Part shown: positions 52,630 through 60,131 of the stretch, piece after piece
Position numbering within the stretch: the stretch's first letter is position 1
How the letters are laid out: every line of letters begins with the position of its first letter
Source: Pelosinus sp. UFO1
Lineage (GTDB): Bacteria > Bacillota > Negativicutes > DSM-13327
Direction: 5' to 3'
DNA: 64,000 nt
Assembly: GCF_000725345.1 (NCBI RefSeq)
Contig: NZ_CP008852.1
Span: forward strand, 3,216,001-3,280,000
Position numbers and translations under genes: made by a program
The notes under the pieces: generated by a model
The model's input: only the letters and a program-made list of their open reading frames with translations
Database searches by the model: none
What the model was told of the DNA's origin: nothing

Positions 52630-52687
52630 TCAGTAAGCATTTGAATTCAGTAAATTTCCATGCTACGAGAAAAAGGTTGAGATATTT

Positions 52688-52780
52688 CTAACCACAGATA
52701 CACAGAGGACACAGAGAAAAAATAGATAAGGGTATTAAGAATATCCCTCAGCGTACTCTGCGTCTCTGTGGTTAAAATCA
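52688..52780. repeat. ACCACAGA-type inverted repeat element
   Basis: TAACCACAGATACACAGAGG at the left and CTCTGCGTCTCTGTGGTTA at the right form an imperfect 19-bp inverted repeat around about 54 nt. The ends carry tandem CACAGAG units. I recall similar 'accacagaggcacagag' sequences scattered in many unrelated bacterial genomes; that is from memory and was not checked here. Confidence 0.6.
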
Positions 52781-52805
52781 TACTTTCTCGCACAATAAGA
52801 GAAAA

Positions 52806-52830
52806 TGAACAGCTGATTTTAAGCTGTTCA
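52806..52830. terminator. Terminator of the spermidine synthase gene
   Basis: TGAACAGCT/AGCTGTTCA stem with 7-nt loop, 17 nt after the speE stop; T-rich on both sides so it could also serve the aminopeptidase gene. Confidence 0.7.
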
Positions 52831-52846
52831 TTTATTTTCCCACTAT

Positions 52847-53680
52847 TTATTTCAAGATTTCCTGTACAAAATTAGGCAATACAAACGAACTTTTATGAAT
52901 GTCTTTATTGTAATAACGAGTTTCTAAGGGTTGAATATTTTCTATATTGGCAGTAGTAGGATCATACTTTTTCGAACCCATAGTAAAGCAATGTAATCCG
53001 CTTGGATACGTAGGAATGTTCGCTAAATATGTTTTTGTAATAGGGAATAATTGGCCAATTTCCTTATGTAAATAAGTAATAAGTTCTTGATGATAAAAGG
53101 GGGATTCTGTCTGTTGCACAAATAAACCGTCCTCTTTCAAGGCCTTATATACATTCTGGTAAAACTCAGGGGTGAATAAACCTTTACCAGGACCTATTGG
53201 ATCAGAACAATCCACAATAATAACATCATACTTATTTTCAGCATCTTTCATATGCCCAATCCCATCACCAATTTTAAGCTCTAGCTTAGGATCATGATTG
53301 ATCAAAGCCTGGCTAATTTCCGGTAGAAATTTTTTGCAAACTTCTACTACCATGCCATCAATTTCAACCATTTCAGCTTTCTCTACTGCATCATGTCTGA
53401 CAACTTCTCGAATCGTACCACCATCACCGCCACCAATGACTAATACCTTCTTCGGATTAGGATGGGTGAATAAGGGCACGTGGGCAATCATCTCGTGGTA
53501 GATAAATTCATCAGCAATTGTAGTTTGAAACACACCATCCAGCACCAACATACGGCCAAATTGATGGGTATCAACAACAGCCACATCTTGAAAATCAGAT
53601 TTACCCATAAACAGAGTTTCTTTTATTCGGGCTTGCAAGCCTAGATTCTTAGTTTGTGATTCAGTAAACCATAAGTTCAT
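52847..53680 (-). CDS. speE: Spermidine synthase (polyamine aminopropyltransferase)
   Basis: Transfers aminopropyl from decarboxylated S-adenosylmethionine to putrescine. The 277 residues hold VLVIGGGDGGTIREVVRH (SAM site, about 80-97), DVIIVDCSDPIGPGKGLF (catalytic Asp, about 154-171), YHEMIAHVPLFTHPNPK and QTESPFYH, all diagnostic. GGAGG lies before the ATG. No speA, speB or speD is adjacent, so precursor genes lie elsewhere. Confidence 0.95.
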   Translation of the reverse strand: MNLWFTESQTKNLGLQARIKETLFMGKSDFQDVAVVDTHQFGRMLVLDGVFQTTIADEFIYHEMIAHVPLFTHPNPKKVLVIGGGDGGTIREVVRHDAVEKAEMVEIDGMVVEVCKKFLPEISQALINHDPKLELKIGDGIGHMKDAENKYDVIIVDCSDPIGPGKGLFTPEFYQNVYKALKEDGLFVQQTESPFYHQELITYLHKEIGQLFPITKTYLANIPTYPSGLHCFTMGSKKYDPTTANIENIQPLETRYYNKDIHKSSFVLPNFVQEILK

Positions 53681-53776
53681 CTTTTTATTCCTCCTACTCT
53701 TTATTCATTATATTAATATTGAAGCCACACATATTATCCTTATGTCCCACCTTAGAGTCTCTGGATAAATGGGATT

Positions 53777-53818
53777 AAGGATTCAGAAGGAGTAAAGCGC
53801 TCCATCTAAATCCTTTTT
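53777..53818. repeat. Hairpin resembling the 5' hairpin of the 238-nt element
   Basis: AAGGATTCAGAAGGAG and CTCCATCTAAATCCTT form an imperfect stem. The strings GGATTCAGA-GGAG and CTCCATCT are shared with the first hairpin of the 238-nt RNA, and CTTAGAG...GGATAAAT just before it (53750-53769) resembles that RNA's 3' end. Possibly a decayed fragment. The rest of 53681-53978 holds no gene. Confidence 0.4.
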
Positions 53819-53978
53819 ATAACTCATTTCGCTTTATATCTATTACCCTATAACAGGCCTATTACCAGTTTTCTATACATTAGTAAATTTTATCACAAAA
53901 TAGGCCCGCAGAAAAGGTCTAATTCTTATCTTTACGTTATATCCTAATTACTATTAGACTTACCTGACACATTCTCTT

Positions 53979-54221
53979 TTATTCTAATGTCTTTTCAACA
54001 CTTGCCTCCTTTGCCCTATTCCAAATACAGTTAATCGCATGAGTAGCATTTAATTGAGTCATCAACCAAATATAGGTATCACGCAATTGATTAATATCAA
54101 AATTAGTACCTTTTACCCCATTTAAAATCCAAGCAGCCAACCAAATCAAAATAAAAAGCGCGGTATAAATACCAATACACATATTGGGAAAATAAATAAT
54201 TTGCCTAATGTTTTGCCACAT
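53979..54221 (-). CDS. Small membrane protein of unknown function
   Basis: 80 residues with one strong hydrophobic helix (about 14-34, CIGIYTALFILIWLAAWIL) and a charged C-terminal half. GGAGGGGG 6 nt before the ATG strongly supports translation. No family recognised. It lies downstream of dcuC in the same direction but after its terminator. Confidence 0.65.
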   Translation of the reverse strand: MWQNIRQIIYFPNMCIGIYTALFILIWLAAWILNGVKGTNFDINQLRDTYIWLMTQLNATHAINCIWNRAKEASVEKTLE

Positions 54222-54288
54222 TCTTTTTCCCCCTCCACCAGATAAATTGTTTTCGAAAACTTACTTACTACATGCTATTCAACAATAA

Positions 54289-54336
54289 AAAAAAGTCCTC
54301 CAGTTATCCCGTTGGATAAAACTGGAGGACTTTTCA
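54289..54336 (-). terminator. Terminator of dcuC
   Basis: AAAAGTCCTCCAGTTATCC with complement (one asymmetric A), CGTT loop and T-run on the minus strand, 11 nt after the dcuC stop. Confidence 0.9.
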
Positions 54337-54346
54337 TTTTTCGTTT

Positions 54347-55714
54347 CTATCTGTAGAAGTAAATAAAGGTAGCCGCTACGTTAACAATCAGCGCACCAAT
54401 CATAGGAATGGACGTACGTTTTACCACATCAATTGGTGAAACATTCGCGATACCAGAAACAACTACAATAACAGCAGTTATCGGTGACATACTACGAGCG
54501 ATACTGGCAGCAAAGTGCATTGGTAATAGCATTAATACAGGAGCGATGCCCATCTTAGCCGCTACCACAGGGGTTAAAGCTACAAAAGCAAAGAAAGGTG
54601 CATTACCTGAGCCCATTACCACGGAAGATACTGCAATAATAGATACCATTACAATAATCATACCAGCGCCACCGAAGCCCGCCGTTTGTGCTGAGCTAAT
54701 AATTGTTTCAATAGCACCAACTGACTTTAAACCTTGGGCAAAGGTTTCCCCAGCTACTACGAGAGTAACTACTGCCGCAAATTGAATACCCATACCATCA
54801 AAAAATACTTGTAAATCACTAAATACTTTCTTAATGTCTCGCCTACGAACAAATTCAAAAATCATAGATACAAACAAACTGATAAACATAGCATTTACAA
54901 TGTCCATCTTGATAGTCTTAAAACCAATATCACTGAAAGCTAAAATAAGTACTAAAGGTACAATCGGTAATAAAGCAAAAATTCCTGGTGGAAGGTCTTT
55001 GTCATCCTGATCATTCACTAATTCCGCTTTTTCCACAATGTGGCCTTGCTTTTTATCGAACCATTGTTGTACAAAATAATGTAAAACGGCAACGACTACC
55101 ATAACTGTCAACGCAACAGGAATTTGATATTGCGTCCAATAGGTAGCAATATCCATACCAGCCGTGTTTGCTGAAAGTACACTACCAGGATCTCCTGGGC
55201 TCCAATCTAAGCACAAGGTAGTACCAATAACAGCAGTTGCTGCTAATCGGCTCACACCAAGACGTATTAATACAGGAAACATGGTTACCATAAGTAACAT
55301 CCCTAAACCAGAAGCACTATTAATAAACAAACCTAATACTTGCCCAACTAAATAGCAAGCAGCCAACATAACATAAGGAGCATGAAGTTTCTGCAATGGT
55401 TTTATGGCAATCTTCACCAACGCTTTACTCGCGCCAATATGATCCATATAGCGAGCGAAACCACCCACTGCCATGATACTAAGGCCAAGACCAGCAGCCC
55501 TGCCGCTTAAAGTCTTCTTAATAAATTCAAATAAATCAAACCATACTAGCCCTGTACTATCCTTCACAGGTAAAATCGTTCCCAAACCAAAAATAACAGC
55601 ACACGACATAAGAATAAGACCGCCAAAAACCAAAACAGCTTGCGTCTTGTACTGTTTCAAGATCATGTAGACAACCATTGCTGTAACTATAATTGCTAAA
55701 ACTATACCTAACAT
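54347..55714 (-). CDS. dcuC: Anaerobic C4-dicarboxylate transporter, DcuC family
   Basis: Inner-membrane carrier (455 residues, about 12 helices) for succinate efflux or fumarate/malate exchange under anaerobic conditions. Family strings: GGFARYMDHIGASKALVKIAI, FINSASGLGMLLMVTMFPVL, TTLCLDWSPGDPGSVLSAN and VMGSGNAPFFAFVAL, then HFAASIARSMSPI. The ATG at 55714 has GGAGG 11 nt upstream; the earlier ATG at 55732 overlaps that site. A perfect 20-bp palindrome lies about 80 nt upstream. Confidence 0.9.
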   Translation of the reverse strand: MLGIVLAIIVTAMVVYMILKQYKTQAVLVFGGLILMSCAVIFGLGTILPVKDSTGLVWFDLFEFIKKTLSGRAAGLGLSIMAVGGFARYMDHIGASKALVKIAIKPLQKLHAPYVMLAACYLVGQVLGLFINSASGLGMLLMVTMFPVLIRLGVSRLAATAVIGTTLCLDWSPGDPGSVLSANTAGMDIATYWTQYQIPVALTVMVVVAVLHYFVQQWFDKKQGHIVEKAELVNDQDDKDLPPGIFALLPIVPLVLILAFSDIGFKTIKMDIVNAMFISLFVSMIFEFVRRRDIKKVFSDLQVFFDGMGIQFAAVVTLVVAGETFAQGLKSVGAIETIISSAQTAGFGGAGMIIVMVSIIAVSSVVMGSGNAPFFAFVALTPVVAAKMGIAPVLMLLPMHFAASIARSMSPITAVIVVVSGIANVSPIDVVKRTSIPMIGALIVNVAATFIYFYR

Positions 55715-55795
55715 TATTGCGATTTCCTCCATACATAATTTTTTTTACTACAAAGATTTAAATACCTTATAGTAATGCATTTTTGCATACATTAT

Positions 55796-55815
55796 ACATA
55801 TTTCGCGAAATATGT
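55796..55815. promoter_or_regulatory. Perfect 20-bp palindrome upstream of dcuC
   Basis: ACATATTTCGCGAAATATGT is fully self-complementary. ATGCA-TTTT-TGCAT (55775-55788) lies between it and dcuC. Its position suits an operator for dcuC or for the small plus-strand gene at 55947; no regulator can be named. Confidence 0.5.
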
Positions 55816-55946
55816 CTTTTTTCCTGCTAGTGTACATATAATTTCAAATAGTTCCATTTACTCCCCAACGTTTTTTAGTTACTTTTCGCTCTGAATCATA
55901 TATAATCAACTTACAAATCACTTTACAGAAATTAATGAGGTTAAAT

Positions 55947-56177
55947 ATGAGTAGAATGACAGCAGCCCATTTAAAAGCAGGTATTATTTTCGGTGATAAC
56001 AATACGGGAGAATATGTTTATTTACCGGCTAGTGAAATCGGCATGGAGGATCCTTTGTGCGTTATTGAAACTACGAAGGGGCAACAAGATATTACGCTGA
56101 AACAAGCACTGCTATTTGTCTTAAAGCTTAGTTTAAAGCCAGTATCTCACCCCCGTTTAGGCCGCAGTTCCTTTTAA
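55947..56177 (+). CDS. Small protein of unknown function
   Basis: 76 residues, soluble, beginning MSRMTAAHLKAGIIFGDN and ending in a basic tail HPRLGRSSF. No family recognised. TGAGG 6 nt before the ATG at 55947 is an acceptable ribosome site; an ATG at 55935 is less well placed. Divergent to dcuC. Confidence 0.55.
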   Translation: MSRMTAAHLKAGIIFGDNNTGEYVYLPASEIGMEDPLCVIETTKGQQDITLKQALLFVLKLSLKPVSHPRLGRSSF

Positions 56178-56208
56178 AGCATCCTATGCTATTATTACAT
56201 TACTTCAA

Positions 56209-56311
56209 ATAAGAAAAGACTTGGCTTATGCCAAGTCCACGGACGCAGGCAGAAGCCTTAGGCGTTCTTACTTGGAATCAAGAAAGTGTTATACGACTGA
56301 TTCCGTAAAAA
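56209..56311 (-). repeat. 104-nt structured repeat, copy B
   Basis: Same three-hairpin element as copies A and C, minus-strand orientation, beginning just after the NUDIX terminator. The internal hairpin is shortened (GTATAACGACTGATTCC region differs), and the end hairpin is GGACTTGGCATAAGCCAAGTC followed by TTTTCTTAT. Confidence 0.82.
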
Positions 56312-56348
56312 AGCTTCTACCATGCCTCCAGCATGGTAGAAGCTTTTT
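56307..56348. terminator. Terminator of the NUDIX gene
   Basis: AAAAAGCTTCTACCATGC with perfect complement and CTCCA loop, overlapping the NUDIX stop codon; A and T runs on both sides. Confidence 0.88.
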
Positions 56349-56806
56349 TAGATAATCTCTACTGTAAGTACATCCTCATTGTTATCGGCAAATACTACCT
56401 TACCATTGATTTTATTGCCTGCTAATACCTTAGGCAACCAATGTATATCATCTTGCCACATTTTATGATACGGAATTTCAGAGATTGAAAACCATTGGGG
56501 CTTCATCTCTTCTGTTTCAACTGGTTGCCCCTGCCAAGTATGGGCGAGGAAAATATGTACATCATGCCGCAGTTCGGGATTAGCAGGAAAGATAAAATCT
56601 ATAAAACCGACATCCTCTAGCTGTTCTTTTTCTACTTGGACACCACTTTCTTCTTCTAGCTCACGCACAGCTCCCTCTAATACGGTTTCATTGGTCTTAA
56701 TCTTACCACCAAAACCATTATATTTCCCTTGGCCAAAACCAGTCTTCTTCATTCCTAACAAAATTTCTTGCTCTTTTACTAAAAAACATAAGGTCGTTGA
56801 ATACAT
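56348..56806 (-). CDS. NUDIX hydrolase, MTH1/8-oxo-dGTPase-like
   Basis: NUDIX box GGKIKTNETVLEGAVRELEEESG at about residues 33-55 matches GX5EX7REUXEEXGU. The overall sequence (TTLCFLVKEQEILLGMKKTGFG, then GKYNGFGGK, and MWQDDIHWLPKVLAG) resembles human MTH1-type purine nucleoside triphosphatases. It would sanitise oxidised dNTPs. The ATG at 56806 gives 152 residues; an ATG at 56824 is also possible. The 3' end of structured RNA copy 2 is 26 nt upstream of 56806. Confidence 0.88.
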   Translation of the reverse strand: MYSTTLCFLVKEQEILLGMKKTGFGQGKYNGFGGKIKTNETVLEGAVRELEEESGVQVEKEQLEDVGFIDFIFPANPELRHDVHIFLAHTWQGQPVETEEMKPQWFSISEIPYHKMWQDDIHWLPKVLAGNKINGKVVFADNNEDVLTVEII

Positions 56807-56832
56807 CCTTCGCCTTCTTTCCATTACTAGTT

Positions 56833-57070
56833 CTATTTATCCGATGACTAAACCGCTCTAAGACTCCCATCTTCATCTCGTTAACAGCCTGTAATATCCT
56901 GCCCTCTGGTTAGGATAACAGTCTGTAAAATTCGAAGTAAGTTCGCTCTAAGGATTTTCGAATCCAAGGCTCACTTATATAAGTGGGAGTTAAGAGCGGC
57001 TAAGTCCCTGGATAAGAAGGGCTAAGATTCAGATGGAGTTAAAACTCCATCTGAATCAAGTCTTCTTTAT
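56833..57070 (-). ncRNA. 238-nt structured RNA element, copy 2 (upstream of NUDIX gene)
   Basis: Minus-strand copy of the element at 51248-51485, same length, three substitutions, no indels. One substitution restores a G-C pair in the first hairpin (GATGGAG with CTCCATC), where copy 1 has a mismatch. All long-range helices are conserved. Both copies are followed within about 30 nt by a gene in the same direction, so it may be a leader RNA or an independent small RNA. Confidence 0.75.
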
Positions 57071-57078
57071 CTACATAA

Positions 57079-57108
57079 AAAAACAGCTGCCCTTTATGGA
57101 GACAGTTG
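57079..57108 (-). terminator. Terminator downstream of the HD-domain gene
   Basis: Minus strand: CAACTGTC/GGCAGCTG stem (one mismatch, one G-U) followed by seven T. It lies just upstream of structured RNA copy 2. Confidence 0.55.
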
Positions 57109-57174
57109 CCTACAAACTCTAACTGTAATTCTTAGTCCAGTAAAAGTTTCTCCATTATATTATTGATAAAGGTC

Positions 57175-57978
57175 TTAAACATCCCTAACCATTATATGAT
57201 TACCCATAACATGATGATTTGTGTACTCCCTTAAACATTGATACACTGAATGAACCTCTTGCGTATCCGGTAGCATAGCAATCAATTTTTCTAAGTAGCC
57301 TTGTTCTAATACAACGGAAAAAGAATAGGGAAAGTAAAGATCATACAACCAGGATAAGCGAAAAAGTAATAAGTCATTCTCTGTTTTAATCTCTGGATAT
57401 TCAACCAACCGCCCCTGTAAAATATCTTCAATAACTTTTTCAGAATACAACAAAGCATTTTCAAACTCCGTTGCTTGAGGTATTTTATTTTTGTCATCCT
57501 TCGTTACTAGCATAGCAAAAATATCAATTTTATCCGCGTCGCGAATAATCTTAGCTGGCACACAATATTTTTCTATCTCTTCCGATGGTAGTTTACGCCG
57601 ATTATGATAAAGTACCGCCCTTTCCACAATTTCCTGTTGCGTACCGCTTAATCCTGATGTTTTTAATATATTGGATTGTTGTATTATTTCCACTCCTAAT
57701 TGGGCATGGTTAATAGATAAAGCATCATTAAAGGTCCTATAGGTCTGATACTGCTTAAATCGTCCAATATCATGGAACAAGGCTGCTATCTTGATTAACT
57801 CTAACTGTTCTGGAGCACATTCAAGCCATACGCCAATCCTCGTAGCATTCTCTAAGACCCTTAGGGTATGTTCTTCCTTTAAGCGAACATGAAATTGTAG
57901 CTGCTCATCTGTCGAATAAAACCCTTGTACGTACTGATGAAACCAATTTTTTAGAAATACAAAAGTACATTCCTTCAT
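57175..57978 (-). CDS. HD-domain hydrolase
   Basis: HD-superfamily phosphohydrolase (267 residues). The metal motif is H...HD...D: EHTLRVLENATRIG (His), AALFHDIGRF (His-Asp), and later RDADKIDIFAML (Asp). YHNRRKLP supplies further histidine. Members act on nucleotides or dinucleotides; substrate not identifiable. It follows the 106-residue hypothetical gene by 11 nt and is probably in one operon with it. Confidence 0.83.
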   Translation of the reverse strand: MKECTFVFLKNWFHQYVQGFYSTDEQLQFHVRLKEEHTLRVLENATRIGVWLECAPEQLELIKIAALFHDIGRFKQYQTYRTFNDALSINHAQLGVEIIQQSNILKTSGLSGTQQEIVERAVLYHNRRKLPSEEIEKYCVPAKIIRDADKIDIFAMLVTKDDKNKIPQATEFENALLYSEKVIEDILQGRLVEYPEIKTENDLLLFRLSWLYDLYFPYSFSVVLEQGYLEKLIAMLPDTQEVHSVYQCLREYTNHHVMGNHIMVRDV

Positions 57979-57989
57979 AGAACCTCCGG

Positions 57990-58310
57990 TTATCTCAGCT
58001 TTTTCTTCTCTGCTTTACTAGGAACTCCTGTGAGAATAATTTGTTTATCTTGGCTTGTAACCTTAATATCAAAATCCACAATACCTTCTCGGTATAAGGC
58101 TAGTTTTAACTCTAGCAACGCCTTTCCCACTTTCTCCTGCAACTCTGGAGTAAAAAATTCACTAACATAGGCTGGACTCGATTTTTTCGCTACTTTCAAG
58201 GGCTGCGAAGTGGAGATTTCATCCTCAAAATTTTCATTTTCAAATGTAATATTCTCCTTATAGTTACCAATCATTGCTGTGTCACTTAAATTCTTAGGTA
58301 TTTTTGCCAT
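57990..58310 (-). CDS. Conserved-looking hypothetical protein
   Basis: 106 residues: a polar N-terminus (about 1-50), then a helix-rich part with LQEKVGKALLELKLALYREG and a lysine-rich tail (SKAEKKKLR). AGGGTGA lies 6 nt before the ATG. No family recognised and no catalytic motif visible. Located between the helicase pair and the HD gene, all on the same strand. Confidence 0.6.
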   Translation of the reverse strand: MAKIPKNLSDTAMIGNYKENITFENENFEDEISTSQPLKVAKKSSPAYVSEFFTPELQEKVGKALLELKLALYREGIVDFDIKVTSQDKQIILTGVPSKAEKKKLR

Positions 58311-58367
58311 CTAAATTCACCCTATCACTTTTTATTTACTATCATTATATCACAAATGGCAGCTTTT

Positions 58368-60131
58368 TCAGCCCTTCCCTGCCGTTAACCAGCTATATAA
58401 ACGCTCTCCAGAAACCACCCCAGGTCTAGGTACCCAATTTTTCTTTTCCAGCCATTTACGAATAATTCCTTCTCCTTCAGGCCTTATCAGCAAGGTTTGC
58501 GGACCAACTAGACCAATGACCCATTTAGAAAATTTACTTTGCGCAAGAATTTCGGTTGCCATTTCAGGATTGTCACAAGCTAAAATCATTGCTTTAGAAA
58601 ACAGCGTTCGATCGTAAGCAGCAACCCACTGCTGTAAGTTATACAATACATTTTCAGCAGGCAAAACCTTACTATGATCCTGTATTAAAGCAAATAAGTC
58701 GCTAATAGATGCTCCCCCTTTTAGGGCACGAAGCACACTATTGCGAGTGAAAGTACCTTGGTAAACATAGTCTTGTATTTGCGTCTCACCAAATACAGAT
58801 AACATCCATAATAAGTAAGGCTGTGTACTTCTCGGCACAAAAAAAGTAAGATCCGGCTGAATGATCAACTGCTGTTCTAGTTCTACAGGTAATACCTTGC
58901 GCCACTTATCAAATAAGGTCGCAAAAGTAATATCTAGCTCTTTAGAAAATGTATCAATTTTTATTAACTGATTTATAGCTTTGCCTGCGTCCTTTTCTTC
59001 TGCTAGCCATTCTGCTATAGAAAGGCCAAGTGGTGTTAGCCGCCAAAAATTTCTTGGCATCTGTTCTTCCTTACGCCACCCAGTTGGCAATTCAGCAGTG
59101 GTCTTTTCAAACAGACCTAAATACATCATAGGCTCTAGCACAGTGGACTCTAGCCATTCTTCACTGCTAAAAGGGTCTCTGTCGGAAAACAATACCGTCG
59201 ATTCTGCTACTATGCTTTCCATCATTAAGGAGGCGCCTGTTCTCCAACATCCCTCAACTTGTGCCGCGTATTGAAACAAGCTAGCAACAAAGGGTAAGCT
59301 CCCTCCCTTATGATAATTAATCCGAGTCATTTGCCAACTTAATATGGCCAATAAGCGATGAGAGGCAGAAGAAAAAACAAAGTCATCCCATTTCTCCACA
59401 TTAAGCTGATAATAACAATGTTCACCCTTATCAACGACTAACTGTAAGGCTTGAATTTCCTGTAACCCACCCAAAAGCATACGCATTGTACTGGTGTATA
59501 GATTCTCATCAGCGGCCTCTTCCCACGTGTTTGATACCATTTCACTTAGCCGAGACATTAAACGCCTAAGAGTTGATTTTGCGATGAATTTTTTAACCGT
59601 AAGTTTTGGTTTTTCTACGTAGATAAAAGCAGCCATTTCAATCAAATCAGCTAAATATTGTCCCCCACTGAATGTTGCTGAATGACTGGAAGGTAACTCC
59701 GCCTCTAAAAAATAATAGAACGCTGACATTTTATCCAATGTCTTTTTAATCTCAGGTAGAATGAGGAGTGTTTGAAACTTTTCCCCCTCTAATAGCCACC
59801 CCTGCCTTACCAAATTACCAACAAGGGTATCCACCATTTTTATTGAAAAATCGGTAAACTTTTCGTAGATTCGTTGAATTGGGACTGGTATGCCCGCTGA
59901 ATCACACAAAAAGTCTATTATACTTTGCTCTTCTTCATTAAGTGCTTGGTAAACACCTGCAAAGCGGGGGATATGAAAGATTGCCTCACGAAGTAATCTG
60001 GGAACGTCACCAACCCAACCACTGACATCAAATAACCAGCACATTTTATTTAACGCAGTCTTATCCAAGGCATAGATCTTTTCTAAAGTATATTTTTCGT
60101 CCACTTCCAGGGACAATCTTTTATTTAGCAA
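58368..60131 (-). CDS. Helicase-associated (Helicase_C_3-like) partner of XPB
   Basis: About 587 residues with no helicase motifs. The C-terminal third (QQLIIQPDLTFFVPRST, ILACDNPEMATEIL, TLLIRPEGEGIIRKWLE) matches the XPB/Ssl2-like helicase_C_3 domain often encoded beside bacterial XPB. The N-terminal part looks like winged-helix repeats. It overlaps the XPB gene end. The frame extends to 60167 but lacks a ribosome site there; the TTG at 60131 has AAGGA 9 nt upstream and is my choice, with moderate certainty. Probably acts with XPB in DNA repair or transcription-coupled processes (inference). Confidence 0.75.
   Translation of the reverse strand: MLNKRLSLEVDEKYTLEKIYALDKTALNKMCWLFDVSGWVGDVPRLLREAIFHIPRFAGVYQALNEEEQSIIDFLCDSAGIPVPIQRIYEKFTDFSIKMVDTLVGNLVRQGWLLEGEKFQTLLILPEIKKTLDKMSAFYYFLEAELPSSHSATFSGGQYLADLIEMAAFIYVEKPKLTVKKFIAKSTLRRLMSRLSEMVSNTWEEAADENLYTSTMRMLLGGLQEIQALQLVVDKGEHCYYQLNVEKWDDFVFSSASHRLLAILSWQMTRINYHKGGSLPFVASLFQYAAQVEGCWRTGASLMMESIVAESTVLFSDRDPFSSEEWLESTVLEPMMYLGLFEKTTAELPTGWRKEEQMPRNFWRLTPLGLSIAEWLAEEKDAGKAINQLIKIDTFSKELDITFATLFDKWRKVLPVELEQQLIIQPDLTFFVPRSTQPYLLWMLSVFGETQIQDYVYQGTFTRNSVLRALKGGASISDLFALIQDHSKVLPAENVLYNLQQWVAAYDRTLFSKAMILACDNPEMATEILAQSKFSKWVIGLVGPQTLLIRPEGEGIIRKWLEKKNWVPRPGVVSGERLYSWLTAGKG

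Noticed and set aside
52688-52780. CRISPR-like array suggested by repeated CACAGAG units
   Set aside because: Units are 7-10 nt, unevenly spaced and symmetric about a centre; no spacer pattern or cas gene.
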